In this document: piece after piece, positions 43,701-53,211 of the stretch
Numbering within the stretch: the first letter of the stretch is position 1
Layout: each line of letters opens with the position of its first letter
Origin: an uncultured Clostridia bacterium
GTDB lineage: Bacteria > Bacillota > Clostridia > Peptostreptococcales > Anaerovoracaceae
Assembly (NCBI GenBank): GCA_938034165.1
Contig: CALHKP010000050.1
Location: forward strand, 1 to 62,497
Direction: 5' to 3'
Length of the DNA stretch: 62,497 bases
Notes under the pieces: generated by a model
Seen by the model: the letters and a program-made list of their open reading frames with translations, nothing else
Told to the model about the DNA's origin: nothing
The model's database searches: none
Made by a program: the position numbers and the translations under genes

Positions 43701-43722
43701 CCTTTATGAAACCTTTATGAAA
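43701..43722 (-). promoter_or_regulatory. Tandem 11-bp direct repeats before the vex-like operon
   Basis: CCTTTATGAAA occurs twice without a gap (43701-43711 and 43712-43722); on the minus strand this reads TTTCATAAAGG twice. Tandem 11-bp repeats fit binding of an OmpR-type dimer to one face of the helix. They lie just ahead of a TATA-rich -10 region about 45 bases before the first ABC gene. Confidence 0.65.
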
Positions 43723-43853
43723 TGGGATAATTATTTTGTTTCTATAAAAATACAAAGCCCTCACAAGAAAAGCGTTCATTTTTTGTATTTTTACACAAAG
43801 AGTTCTGATAATTTCGAATTTGTTTAAGGACACAATTTTTTTCAAAAAAAGTA

Positions 43854-43882
43854 TTGCAAAATAACAAATACAGGAGTAGTAT
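43854..43882 (+). promoter_or_regulatory. Promoter of the amidohydrolase-transporter operon
   Basis: TTGCAA (43854-43859) and TAGTAT (43877-43882) are 17 bases apart, followed by AAGGAGATATACATCAA before the ATG. Confidence 0.6.
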
Positions 43883-43917
43883 TCTGTTGTAATCTTAATG
43901 AAGGAGATATACATCAA

Positions 43918-45114
43918 ATGAAAAACTACAGCGAATTGGTAGAAAGCGCCCATAAGATGCGGGATGAGGTCATCAGTATAAGACGACAGATACACAGATA
44001 TCCCGAGATTGGACGAAAGGAAGAAAAAACCTCTGCACTAATCAGAGAAAAACTGAAAGAATATGGTGTTGACGAGATATTGACTCTTACACCTACTTCA
44101 GTAGTTGCTTTGATTAAGGGCCGATTGCAGGGAGATAAATGTCTTGCCCTCAGAGCAGACATCGACGCTCTTCCTGTTAATGAGGATACGGGGCTTGAGT
44201 TCGCAAGTGAAGTACCGGGTATGATGCATGCGTGCGGACACGATATGCATGCCGCAATGCTTCTGGGTACTACAAGGATTCTCTGCGAAAGCAGAGATAA
44301 ATTTGGTGGAACAATCAAGTTAATTTTCCAGCACAGTGAAGACACCCTTCCCGGCGGAGCCAAAGAGCTCACCGAAAGAGGTGTAATGGAAAATCCTCAT
44401 GTTGATGCGATTTTTGGTATGCATATCATGCCGGATGAAAAGAAAGACGGTATTGTAGCTTTTAAGAGCGGAGCTTTGACAACATCTGTAGACCTCTTTG
44501 ATTTTACAGTCAAAGGCGTCGGAGGACACGGTTCGACACCGCAACTCACAAAGGATCCAATCCTTGCGGCCTGTCAGACTGTTGTACTTCTTCAGCAGAT
44601 ACAGGCAAGATACACAGACCCCCTCGAAAGCGTCATATTCCCTGTTTGCAGTATTCACAGTGGTGATGCGCCGAATGTTATTCCGGACGAAGCTAAATTC
44701 GGTGGCGTTGCAAGAACTTATTCGGAAAGTGTAAGAAAAGAAATGACAAAACAGGTCTTTGATATTGCAAAAGGCGTGGAAACTTTGTCGGGATGCGAAA
44801 TCCATATCAACCATTATGAAGGTTATCCTGCATGCAATAATGACAAGGAACTGACAGAATCTGCAAAGCAAGCAGTTGCCGCGGTAATCGGCACTGAGAG
44901 AGTGGAGACTCTCAGTGAGCCTATGTCTTTTAGTGAAGACTTCAGCTATTACACAAACATGACGAAAACACCGGGAATGTACATGTTTCTGTATGCTGCT
45001 CATCAGGGCGAACCGGTACCTTTGCATAACGCCAAACTCTCAGTAAAGGAAGACGCTATGGAAGTCGGAGTTGCGGCAATGAGCGCGGCGGCACTGGGAT
45101 ATATGAACAAGTAA
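43918..45114 (+). CDS. M20-family amidohydrolase (N-acyl amino acid hydrolase type)
   Basis: A 398-residue zinc or manganese peptidase of the M20D group, which removes acyl or aminobenzoyl groups from amino acids. RRQIHRYPEIG, RADIDALPV and MMHACGHDMHAAMLLG carry metal ligands. The usual FQPAEE motif is FQHSEDTLPGGA here, so the catalytic glutamate is kept but the next ligand is aspartate. First of a three-gene unit with a membrane protein and a second M20 enzyme, 26 bases before the transporter. Confidence 0.88.
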   Translation: MKNYSELVESAHKMRDEVISIRRQIHRYPEIGRKEEKTSALIREKLKEYGVDEILTLTPTSVVALIKGRLQGDKCLALRADIDALPVNEDTGLEFASEVPGMMHACGHDMHAAMLLGTTRILCESRDKFGGTIKLIFQHSEDTLPGGAKELTERGVMENPHVDAIFGMHIMPDEKKDGIVAFKSGALTTSVDLFDFTVKGVGGHGSTPQLTKDPILAACQTVVLLQQIQARYTDPLESVIFPVCSIHSGDAPNVIPDEAKFGGVARTYSESVRKEMTKQVFDIAKGVETLSGCEIHINHYEGYPACNNDKELTESAKQAVAAVIGTERVETLSEPMSFSEDFSYYTNMTKTPGMYMFLYAAHQGEPVPLHNAKLSVKEDAMEVGVAAMSAAALGYMNK

Positions 45115-45140
45115 ACAAATATAGAAAGGATAGATTAATT

Positions 45141-46343
45141 ATGTATAATTTCGTTTTAGCTTTTGTCATCTGTGCATTGGTATATGTAATAGGTGAATGG
45201 GTATCAACAGCCACCAAGGCGTGGGTACCGTCGGTATTCGTTACAGCAGTTGTATTATTAATCGGTTACTGGACAGTTCTTCCTAAGGAACTTGTTACAG
45301 AAGCAGGACTTATTCCATTTGCAAACACAATAGGTATTTACCTGTTAATCACACATATCGGTACTATCATAAGTCTCAAACAGCTTATGCAGCAGTGGAA
45401 AACAGTAGTTATATGCCTTGTGGGACTCGGAGGCATGATTGTAATAGGTTACTTCGTGGCACCGATGTTTATGGATAAGACTCTTGTAATTGCAGGACTT
45501 CCACCACTAACAGGCGGAATCGTTGCAGCAACAACAATGTCAGATGCAGCAAAGAATGCAGGACTTACAGTTGCTTCAGTATTTGCAATCGCAATGTACT
45601 GCGTACAGGGTTTTGCCGGATATCCTCTGACAGCACTTTGTCTTCAGAAAGAAGGACGTCGTCTGTTAACAGAATACCGTTCAGGAGCTGTTGTTCTGAC
45701 AGATAAGGAAAAAGCAGAAATGGCAAACATCGGAATGACTGCTATTGCAGATGAAAGCAATGTTAAAAAGCTTCTTCCAAAAATTCCTGACAAATGGAAT
45801 TCAGCAGTAGTAATGCTTGGCAAACTAGGCTTTGTTGCTTGGATTGCATCACAGCTTGGAATGCACACTCCTGTAAGCGGAGTTATCTGGGCTCTTGTTT
45901 TAGGTATCTTTGCTACTACAATCGGATTCTTGGAATCAAATCTGCTGAACAGAGCAAATTCCTACTGGATTCTTATGTTCGCACTTATGATGTACGTATT
46001 TGACGGACTGAAAAACTGTACACCTGCAATGCTGAAATCAATCATCGGACCTATGGTAATCCTTATCATAATCGGTGTAATCGGTATGGCTATAACTGTA
46101 TTTATCATTTCCAAGATTTTAAAGATTTCATTCCCTCTTGCATTTGCAAACGGACTGACTGCGCTGTACGGCTTCCCATGTGACGCTATTATTACAGAAG
46201 CAACCTGCAATGCACTTGGTAAGACAGAAGAAGAAAAATCATATTTGATGAGCAAGATGTTCCCATCAATGATCGTTGGAGGATTCGTAACAGTTACAAT
46301 CACATCAGTTCTTATCGCCGGCGTATTCGCACAGTGGTTATAA
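45141..46343 (+). CDS. Multi-pass membrane transporter, GltS/2HCT-like in appearance
   Basis: A 400-residue, very hydrophobic protein with about eleven membrane helices arranged as two halves joined by a cytoplasmic loop at about residues 170-220 (GRRLLTEYRSGAVVLTDKEKAE). The glycine-rich segments LPPLTGGIVAATTMSDAAK and ALYGFPCDAIITEATC could be paired re-entrant loops, as in sodium-coupled GltS-type carriers. I do not recognise the family with certainty. Enclosed by two amidohydrolases, it probably imports their substrate or exports a product. Confidence 0.7.
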   Translation: MYNFVLAFVICALVYVIGEWVSTATKAWVPSVFVTAVVLLIGYWTVLPKELVTEAGLIPFANTIGIYLLITHIGTIISLKQLMQQWKTVVICLVGLGGMIVIGYFVAPMFMDKTLVIAGLPPLTGGIVAATTMSDAAKNAGLTVASVFAIAMYCVQGFAGYPLTALCLQKEGRRLLTEYRSGAVVLTDKEKAEMANIGMTAIADESNVKKLLPKIPDKWNSAVVMLGKLGFVAWIASQLGMHTPVSGVIWALVLGIFATTIGFLESNLLNRANSYWILMFALMMYVFDGLKNCTPAMLKSIIGPMVILIIIGVIGMAITVFIISKILKISFPLAFANGLTALYGFPCDAIITEATCNALGKTEEEKSYLMSKMFPSMIVGGFVTVTITSVLIAGVFAQWL

Positions 46344-46403
46344 GACTTTAAAAATCACAGGAAACAATATAATTTAACCAATAATTAATATAATATAAAG
46401 TCG

Positions 46404-46447
46404 ACACCGTGACTGACTGGCATATTCGTATCCGGCGCTCACGGTGT
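46404..46447 (+). other. Leader hairpin before the second amidohydrolase
   Basis: ACACCGTGA (46404-46412) and TCACGGTGT (46439-46447) pair perfectly around a 26-base loop, ending eight bases before the GGAGGG ribosome site. No T run follows. It may stabilise the downstream RNA or tune translation. Confidence 0.55.
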
Positions 46448-46467
46448 TGCAATTGGAGGGAAAAGAC

Positions 46468-47637
46468 ATGAACTATAAAGATGAAACAAAGAAATACGGA
46501 GATTATGTAGTTAAGATGCGTCGCTACTTTCACGAAAATCCTGAAGTTAGCGGAAAAGAATATAACACAAGCAAAGTAATCAAAGAAGAGCTGGACAAAA
46601 TGGGTATCAGCTGGGTAGACTGCGGACTTGAAACAGGCGTGCTTGCAACAATCAAAGGCGCTAAACCGGGCAAAACAATTCTTCTGAGAGGAGATATGGA
46701 TGCCCTTTCTGTAACAGAAGAAACAGGTGCAGAATATGCAAGCAAAAACAAAGGCGTTATGCATGCCTGCGGTCATGACTGTCATGTTTCCATGATGCTT
46801 GCTGCAGCTGCTGTTTTGAATGATAACAAAGATGACCTTTGCGGAACTGTCAAACTGGCATTCCAGCCTGCTGAAGAAATCGCAGAAGGTGCAAAATCCA
46901 TGGTTGAACAAGGTGCTATGGAGGGAGTTGACGGTTGCTTTGCTATTCACGTCTGGTCGGATGTTGAAACAGGTCATATTGCATGTGACGCAGGTCCAAG
47001 AATGGCTGCCGCATACCAGTTTATTATAGATGTCAAGGGTAAGGGCGGTCACGGTGCTGCTCCTCATCAGTGTATCGATGCGGCTGTTGCAACTACTGCA
47101 ATTGTTAACAACCTTCAGACTGTCGTAAGCAGAGAAATCTCTCCTGTTGATCCTGCGGTAGTTACTGTAGGAGTTATAGATGTAGGTGAAAGATGGAATG
47201 TTGTTCCGGAAAAAGGTCATATTGAAGGAACTGTAAGATGTTTCAGCGATTATCTATGGAAAGAAATTCCGATTATGATGGAAAGAATCGTAAAAGATAC
47301 TGCAAGAGCTCTTAGAGCAGAAGCAGAAATCAAGTTTGTTGACCTTGTTCCTCCAACAAACAACAATGCAGATATGGCCGCTTTTGCAAAGAATGCGGCA
47401 AAGAAAATCTTCGGAGACGATGCACCGGCAACCCTTCCTCCAACAATGGGCGGAGAAGATTTTGCCTTCTTCATGCAGGAGGCTCCGGGAGCAGTTGCTT
47501 TGCTGGGAGTTAGAAATGCAGCCTGTGGAGCTATCTGGGCACAGCATTCCGCAAGATACTGCGTTGATGAAGATGCTCTGATCAAGGGAGCTCTGCTCTA
47601 TGCACAGGTTGCAATGGACTTCAATTCTGAAAAATAA
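46468..47637 (+). CDS. M20-family amidohydrolase, second copy
   Basis: A 389-residue enzyme of the same M20D group as the gene at 43918. RRYFHENPEVSGKEY, RGDMDALSVTEETG, MHACGHDCHVSMML and the unaltered FQPAEEIAEGA motif are all present. GKGGHGAAPHQCIDA lies in the dimerisation domain. The start is at 46468 behind GGAGGGAAAAGAC; a GTG eight codons upstream falls in the leader hairpin. The two enzymes share the layout but are clearly diverged, so they probably act on different acyl amino acids. Confidence 0.9.
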   Translation: MNYKDETKKYGDYVVKMRRYFHENPEVSGKEYNTSKVIKEELDKMGISWVDCGLETGVLATIKGAKPGKTILLRGDMDALSVTEETGAEYASKNKGVMHACGHDCHVSMMLAAAAVLNDNKDDLCGTVKLAFQPAEEIAEGAKSMVEQGAMEGVDGCFAIHVWSDVETGHIACDAGPRMAAAYQFIIDVKGKGGHGAAPHQCIDAAVATTAIVNNLQTVVSREISPVDPAVVTVGVIDVGERWNVVPEKGHIEGTVRCFSDYLWKEIPIMMERIVKDTARALRAEAEIKFVDLVPPTNNNADMAAFAKNAAKKIFGDDAPATLPPTMGGEDFAFFMQEAPGAVALLGVRNAACGAIWAQHSARYCVDEDALIKGALLYAQVAMDFNSEK

Positions 47638-47705
47638 CAAACACAAGGGGTATAAAGATTAGAGAAAATTCATAAGGGTATTGAATTAGGGATTAAAGAT
47701 AAGTT

Positions 47706-47731
47706 AAAGGCTCGCCGACCGGCGAGCCTTT
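47706..47731. terminator. Bidirectional terminator between the amidohydrolase and purF
   Basis: AAAGGCTCGCCG and CGGCGAGCCTTT form a perfect 12-pair stem around AC. It serves genes converging from both sides, although the T runs are short. Confidence 0.8.
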
Positions 47732-47745
47732 ACTGCTATATTATG

Positions 47746-49173
47746 TTATTTATCATTTTGTCTTTCTGAGAGTTTTTCTTCGAATCGATCCTTTCGGATA
47801 TCTGCAATAATTGCTGTAGGATATTCTCCGTTAAAGCATGCAGCGCAGTATTCGTCGCTTTCTGCGAGCTTATTCAGCTTTTCGATAGGAAGGTAACCAA
47901 GAGAATCGGCTCCGATTATTTCTGCAATTTCTTCCATGCTGTGATGGCTTGCAATCAGGTTCTCCTCAGAGTCGATATCCGTACCGTAATAACACGGATG
48001 CAGGAAAGGAGGCGCGGAAACTCTCATATGAATTTCCTTTGCTCCCGCATCACGAAGCAGGTTTACGATGCGTTTACTGGTTGTTCCTCTGACGATAGAA
48101 TCATCTATCAGCACAATCCTCTTGCCTTCTATAACATTCTTCACGGTGCTCAGCTTGATTCTTACACGATCTGTACGCTCATTCTGCCCCGGAGAAATAA
48201 ATGTTCTTCCTATGTATTTATTCTTAATCAAACCTATTCCGTATGGAATTCCCGAAGCTCTAGAAAAACCAAGGGCAGCTTCAAGTCCGCTGTCCGGTAC
48301 ACCTATTACAATATCTGCATCTGCAGGAAATGTTTCTGCAAGAATTTCTCCTGCGCGAACTCGCGACTTTGATACGGAGATTCCATCTATGACAGAATCC
48401 GGTCTTGCAAAATAAATATACTCAAAAATACAGGTTTTTCTCTTCTGCTTTCCACAATGTTCCTGCCTTGATTCCACACCGCTATCACTGAAAACCAGAA
48501 TTTCACCGGGCATTACATCCCTCACAAATTCCGCACCCACTGCTGCAAGTGCGCAGCTTTCTGATGCAATCACATAAGAGCCGTCTGCTGTCCGGCCATA
48601 ACATAACGGCCGAAAACCATAAGGGTCTCTGGCAGCAATCATCTTTGCAGATGACATCAAAACCAGAGAATAGGCACCTTCCAGAGAGTCCATGGCTCTG
48701 CTTACCGCTTCCTCGATGCTTGCGGCTGCAATTCTTTCTCTTGTAATCACATAGGCAATTGTTTCAGTATCACTGGTTGTATGAAAAATAGCCCCTGACA
48801 GCTCCAGTTCATCTCTCAGCGCAAGAGCATTGCTGAGGTTACCGTTATGAGCCAGTGCCATTTTCCCCTTCTGGTGATTTATTTCAAGGGGCTGACAGTT
48901 ATTTCTTGTGGTACCTCCCGTAGTTCCGTACCTTACATGTCCTACTGCCATATTTCCTTCCGGCAGACTGCCCAGCGTATCCTTCGAAAACACTTCGCTT
49001 ACAAGTCCCAAATCTTTATATGAGAAAAACACCCCGTCGTCATTTACTACAATTCCACAGCTTTCCTGACCCCTGTGCTGCAGAGCATAAAGCCCATAAT
49101 ATGCAAGCCCTGCAACATTTTCTCTCTGTGGACTCATAACACCAAAAACACCGCATTCCTCATGAATAGCCAT
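47746..49173 (-). CDS. purF: Amidophosphoribosyltransferase
   Basis: A 475-residue enzyme for the first step of purine synthesis, PRPP plus glutamine to phosphoribosylamine. After the short propeptide MAIHEE the nucleophile C7 starts the glutaminase domain (CGVFGVM, HRGQESCG, VGHVRYGTTG). The C-terminal half has the PRPP loop VLIDDSIVRGTTS. The late CAACFNGEYP cysteines and those in the middle could ligate the structural iron-sulfur cluster of the Bacillus type. Last gene of the purC-guaA-pyrG-purF run. Confidence 0.95.
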   Translation of the reverse strand: MAIHEECGVFGVMSPQRENVAGLAYYGLYALQHRGQESCGIVVNDDGVFFSYKDLGLVSEVFSKDTLGSLPEGNMAVGHVRYGTTGGTTRNNCQPLEINHQKGKMALAHNGNLSNALALRDELELSGAIFHTTSDTETIAYVITRERIAAASIEEAVSRAMDSLEGAYSLVLMSSAKMIAARDPYGFRPLCYGRTADGSYVIASESCALAAVGAEFVRDVMPGEILVFSDSGVESRQEHCGKQKRKTCIFEYIYFARPDSVIDGISVSKSRVRAGEILAETFPADADIVIGVPDSGLEAALGFSRASGIPYGIGLIKNKYIGRTFISPGQNERTDRVRIKLSTVKNVIEGKRIVLIDDSIVRGTTSKRIVNLLRDAGAKEIHMRVSAPPFLHPCYYGTDIDSEENLIASHHSMEEIAEIIGADSLGYLPIEKLNKLAESDEYCAACFNGEYPTAIIADIRKDRFEEKLSERQNDK

Positions 49174-49211
49174 ATATATTAATCCCCTTTCTTTACTCTT
49201 CAGCCATAGCC

Positions 49212-50822
49212 CTACTGAGCTGATTCATTATATTCCAAAGCTGCCGAAACAAACCCCTTAAACAAAGGATGTGGCTGGTTTGGCCTGCTCTTAAATTCCG
49301 GATGAAACTGCACACCGATATAGAACGGATGATTTCCCGTTTCCACCGCTTCCACCAGCCTGTTATCCGGTGAAGTTCCGCTGATTATCAGACCTGCTTC
49401 TGCCAGTTTTTCTCTGTAGCTGTTGTTCAGTTCATAACGGTGTCTGTGACGTTCCGAAATAAGTTCAGCACTGTAGCACTTTGACATTTGGGTTTCTTCT
49501 TTGATTCTACATGGATAACTTCCCAGTCTCAAAGTTCCGCCTTTGTCAATCATATCATCCTGCCCAGGCATAAAATCTATTACCTTGTGGCTGCACTGTT
49601 CGTCAAACTCACCTGAATTGGCATCACTGATTCCCAGTACATTTCGTGCGTATTCGATTACAGCAATTTGCATTCCCAGACAGATACCCAGATAAGGTAC
49701 TTTGTTTTTGCGGGCATATTCTGCTGCCAAAACCATTCCTTCCACACCGCGATTTCCGAATCCTCCCGGAACTATGATTCCGTGAAGGCCTCTAAATACT
49801 TTATTTACACAGTCTTTTGTTATAGTTTCGGAATCAATCCAGTGGATTTTAACAAAGGTATTAAGTTCATATCCTGCATGACTCAAAGCCTCTGCCACAG
49901 AAAGATATGCATCATGAAGCTTAACATATTTGCCCACAAGTCCAATATGAACCTCTTTGGATCTGCTTCTGATTCGATTTACCAACGTTTCCCATTCTTT
50001 CAAATCCGGCTCTTCTGTCTCAAGACAAAGCTCTCTGCAGACAACGGATGAAAAGCCCGACTTTTCCAGCATAAGCGGCGCCTCATAAAGGTTAGGTAGC
50101 GTTACGTTATCTATAACACAGTCCGGCTTTACATTGCAAAACAAAGCTATCTTTTGAAAAATTGACTCTTCGAGAGGCTTGTCGCTGCGCAAAACTATAA
50201 TATCCGGGTTAATTCCCATTCCTCTAAGCTCTTTTACAGAATGCTGTGTCGGCTTTGATTTGTGTTCCTCAGATCCTCTAAGATATGGAACTAATGTGAC
50301 ATGGATAAAAAGACTGTTTTCTTTTCCCGTCTCAAGAGCAATCTGCCGCACTGCTTCCAGAAAAGGTTGTGACTCAATGTCTCCGATGGTTCCCCCGATT
50401 TCTGTAATAACAACATCCGCATCAGACTGTTTTCCCACGCGGTAGACAAATTCTTTTATCTCATTTGTTATATGGGGGATCACCTGAACGGTAGAACCCA
50501 GATACTCACCTCTGCGCTCCTTGTTCAAAACATTCCAGTACACTTTTCCTGCAGTAAGGTTCGAATATTTGTTTAAATTTTCATCAATAAATCTTTCGTA
50601 ATGTCCCAGATCCAAGTCTGTTTCTGCACCATCCTCGGTAACATATACCTCCCCGTGCTGATAAGGACTCATAGTTCCCGGATCAACATTTATATAAGGA
50701 TCCAGCTTCTGAGCAGCCACCTTCAGACCTCTTGCCTTTAGAAGACGGCCAAGGGATGCAGCTGTTATTCCTTTTCCAAGACCGGAGACAACACCTCCGG
50801 TTACAAATATATACTTTGTCAT
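49212..50822 (-). CDS. pyrG: CTP synthase
   Basis: A 536-residue enzyme making CTP from UTP, ATP and glutamine. The synthetase domain has TKYIFVTGGVVSGLGKGITAASLG and QKLDPYINVDPGTMSPYQHGEVYV. The C-terminal glutaminase has GICLGMQ with its nucleophile cysteine and GVQFHPEF. I place the start at 50822, behind AGGAGGGATATAAAG; the frame is open for 31 more codons upstream, but that stretch is the end of guaA in another frame. Confidence 0.96.
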   Translation of the reverse strand: MTKYIFVTGGVVSGLGKGITAASLGRLLKARGLKVAAQKLDPYINVDPGTMSPYQHGEVYVTEDGAETDLDLGHYERFIDENLNKYSNLTAGKVYWNVLNKERRGEYLGSTVQVIPHITNEIKEFVYRVGKQSDADVVITEIGGTIGDIESQPFLEAVRQIALETGKENSLFIHVTLVPYLRGSEEHKSKPTQHSVKELRGMGINPDIIVLRSDKPLEESIFQKIALFCNVKPDCVIDNVTLPNLYEAPLMLEKSGFSSVVCRELCLETEEPDLKEWETLVNRIRSRSKEVHIGLVGKYVKLHDAYLSVAEALSHAGYELNTFVKIHWIDSETITKDCVNKVFRGLHGIIVPGGFGNRGVEGMVLAAEYARKNKVPYLGICLGMQIAVIEYARNVLGISDANSGEFDEQCSHKVIDFMPGQDDMIDKGGTLRLGSYPCRIKEETQMSKCYSAELISERHRHRYELNNSYREKLAEAGLIISGTSPDNRLVEAVETGNHPFYIGVQFHPEFKSRPNQPHPLFKGFVSAALEYNESAQ

Positions 50823-50841
50823 CTTTATATCCCTCCTTGTC

Positions 50842-52383
50842 CTACTCAAACTCCACTGTTGAAGGCGGTTTGCTCGTAATATCATACAGGATACGGTTGA
50901 CATGGGAAACCTCATTTACAATTCTGCGGGATACAATGTCCAGCACGTCATAAGGAATTTTGGACCAGTCAGCAGTCATAAAATCCTCAGTAGTTACACT
51001 TCTGAGAGCAACCGCCCAGTCATAAGTGCGGCCATCACCCATAACTCCCACAGATTTCATGTTGGTCAAAACTGCAAAATACTGGTTAGGCTGTACATCT
51101 AATCCCGCCTTTTCCACTTCTTCCCGGAAAATAAAATCTGCTTCTCTGACTATCTCTAGTTTTTCTTCTGTTATTTCACCTATAACACGAATTGCCAGTC
51201 CCGGTCCCGGAAACGGTTGACGCATAACCATATATTCCGGCAACCCTAACTGTCTTCCAAGTTCTCTTACCTCATCTTTAAAGAGCAATCGAAGAGGTTC
51301 TATAATCTCCTTGAAATCAACAAAATCAGGTAGTCCTCCCACATTGTGATGGCTCTTGATTACCTCTGCATTTCCTTTTCCTGATTCAATTACATCAGGA
51401 TAAATTGTACCCTGTGCAAGAAAATCCGTTTTTCCGATTTTCTTTCCTTCTTCTTCAAATACACGAATAAATTCCTCTCCGATAATTTTTCGTTTCTGCT
51501 CCGGCTCCGTGACGCCTTCCAGCTTTTTAAGGAATCGTGCTCCCGCATTTACTCGAATCAGGTTGATATCCCATTTGCTGAATGCTTCTTCCACTTCATC
51601 TCCTTCGTCCTTGCGGAGCAGCCCGTGATCAACAAAAACACAGGTAAGCTGAGCTCCGATGGCCTCTGCAAACAATGCAGCACATACAGAAGAATCAACA
51701 CCGCCGGACAAAGCCAAAAGCACTCTGTCTGAACCGACTTTGCTGCGTATCTCTTCTATAGAGCGATGCATATATTCTTCCATAGTCCAGTCACCACTGA
51801 CCCCACAAATTTTATACAAAAAGTTATGAATCATTTTTATGCCGTTTTCTGTATGATTAACTTCCGGGTGGAACTGAACTCCATAGAATTTTCTTTCCTC
51901 ATCACAGATGGCTACATTCGGACATTTTTCGCTGTGAGCCACCAGTTTGAATCCCTCCGGCGCTTTTTTCATATAATCTCCATGGCTCATCCAGGAAATT
52001 CCCTTTTCCTTAAGCCCATCAAGCAACAGGCATGAATTGTCGTAGTATGTAAGTGTTTTTCCGTATTCTCTGGCGTTTCCGTCTTCGGCTGCCGTAACTT
52101 CTCCTCCGAGGTGATGCGCCAGCAGCTGGCATCCATAACAGATACCTAAAACAGGAACTCCGAGGTCAAAGATTCCTTCCGCCGGATGAAAGGAATTTTC
52201 CTGATAAACACTATCAGGTCCGCCGGTAAAAATAATTCCTACTGGGTTAAACTCACGGATTTCATCGAGAGTCATCGTGTAAGGTTTAACCTCGCAATAC
52301 ACTTTGCACTCTCTGACTCTTCTGGCAATCAGCTGATCATACTGACCGCCGAAATTCAAAATTAATATCTTCTGATTCTGCAT
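50842..52383 (-). CDS. guaA: GMP synthase (glutamine-hydrolysing)
   Basis: A 513-residue enzyme converting XMP to GMP. The glutaminase domain comes first (LNFGGQYDQLIARRVRE, GICYGCQLLAHHLGG, GVQFHPEVNH). The ATP pyrophosphatase domain follows (LLALSGGVDSSVCAALF), then the dimerisation domain with RQPFPGPGLAIR. ATG at 52383 is preferred to an in-frame TTG at 52395 that touches the purC stop codon. The gene sits 12 bases after purC. Confidence 0.96.
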   Translation of the reverse strand: MQNQKILILNFGGQYDQLIARRVRECKVYCEVKPYTMTLDEIREFNPVGIIFTGGPDSVYQENSFHPAEGIFDLGVPVLGICYGCQLLAHHLGGEVTAAEDGNAREYGKTLTYYDNSCLLLDGLKEKGISWMSHGDYMKKAPEGFKLVAHSEKCPNVAICDEERKFYGVQFHPEVNHTENGIKMIHNFLYKICGVSGDWTMEEYMHRSIEEIRSKVGSDRVLLALSGGVDSSVCAALFAEAIGAQLTCVFVDHGLLRKDEGDEVEEAFSKWDINLIRVNAGARFLKKLEGVTEPEQKRKIIGEEFIRVFEEEGKKIGKTDFLAQGTIYPDVIESGKGNAEVIKSHHNVGGLPDFVDFKEIIEPLRLLFKDEVRELGRQLGLPEYMVMRQPFPGPGLAIRVIGEITEEKLEIVREADFIFREEVEKAGLDVQPNQYFAVLTNMKSVGVMGDGRTYDWAVALRSVTTEDFMTADWSKIPYDVLDIVSRRIVNEVSHVNRILYDITSKPPSTVEFE

Positions 52384-52395
52384 CTCTAATCCCAA

Positions 52396-53115
52396 TTACC
52401 CTTTCTTAATTTCTAAACCCAGTCTTTTCGCAACTTCTATATATGCCTCCTCTACATTGCCTAAATCTCTGCGAAAACGATCTTTATCCATCTTTGCTCC
52501 ACTGTCTTTATCCCACAAACGACATGTATCCGGAGATATTTCATCTGCAAGTATGATTTTGCCGTGAAAACGTCCAAACTCCAACTTAAAATCCACAAGG
52601 CGAAGGCCTGCTTTGAGAAATTCCCTGCTCAGAATATCATTTACTCTGAATGCATATTCCTTTATGGTTTCCAATTCTTCTGATGTTGCAATCTTAAGAG
52701 CTTTTGCATAGGAACTGTTGATAAAAGGATCTCCCAGCTCATCATTCTTGTACGAAAATTCAATTGTTGGCTCATGGAGCTTGGTTCCTTCCGGAATCCC
52801 CATTTTCTTAGAAAAGCTTCCTGCCACAACATTTCTCACAATTACTTCAAGAGGAACGATTTCCACCTTGCGAACTGCGGTTTCACTATCATTCAATTCT
52901 TTGATAAAATGAGTCGGTATCCCTTCCTCCTGGATTTTCTGAAACAAAAGATTGCTTATAGAATTGTTCAACGCACCCTTTCCGCTAATTGTTCCTTTCT
53001 TCTGTCCATTAAAAGCCGTAGCATCGTCCTTATAGGATACGATTAAAACATCCGGCTCATCTGTCAAAAATACCTGCTTAGCTTTTCCTTCATACAGCTG
53101 GCTGCATTTTTTCAT
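52396..53115 (-). CDS. purC: SAICAR synthase
   Basis: A 239-residue ATP-dependent ligase that joins aspartate to CAIR in purine synthesis. YEGKAKQVFLTDEPDVLIVSYKDDATAFNGQKKG, EVIVRNVVAGS and LVDFKLEFGR are family blocks. The start at 53115 follows GAGGAGGGGTTTAAG; an upstream extension is leader sequence. First gene of the nucleotide operon, controlled by the promoter and early terminator at 53159-53252. Confidence 0.95.
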   Translation of the reverse strand: MKKCSQLYEGKAKQVFLTDEPDVLIVSYKDDATAFNGQKKGTISGKGALNNSISNLLFQKIQEEGIPTHFIKELNDSETAVRKVEIVPLEVIVRNVVAGSFSKKMGIPEGTKLHEPTIEFSYKNDELGDPFINSSYAKALKIATSEELETIKEYAFRVNDILSREFLKAGLRLVDFKLEFGRFHGKIILADEISPDTCRLWDKDSGAKMDKDRFRRDLGNVEEAYIEVAKRLGLEIKKG

Positions 53116-53158
53116 CTTAAACCCCTCCTCGTAAATTTCACCATGCATATTTTCCCAC

Positions 53159-53211
53159 AAAAAAAAGACAAAGATACCTCTAAGTCATTAAAACTCAAAG
53201 ACGCCTTTGCC
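53159..53211 (-). terminator. Promoter-proximal terminator in the purC leader
   Basis: On the minus strand, GGCAAAGGCGTCTTTGAG pairs with CTTAGAGGTATCTTTGTC, an 18-pair stem containing G-U pairs and one mismatch, with loop TTTTAATGA. It is followed by eight T. It starts only about 15 bases after the -10 box, so it would stop nearly every transcript unless overcome. Confidence 0.75.

Noticed and set aside
43743..43777. Possible short peptide gene (28 codons, starting MNAFLVRALYF) before the vex-like genes, recalling pneumococcal Pep27
   Set aside because: It has no ribosome site, its 3' half is the tandem operator repeat, and its sequence does not resemble Pep27.
46348..47220. Long reverse-strand open frame inside the second amidohydrolase
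   Set aside because: It is rich in Cys, Phe and Ser, has no family motif or ribosome site, and lies fully opposite a clear enzyme gene.
50823..50915. N-terminal extension of CTP synthase
   Set aside because: It overlaps the guaA 3' end in another frame, shows no conserved residues, and a strong ribosome site precedes the normal start.
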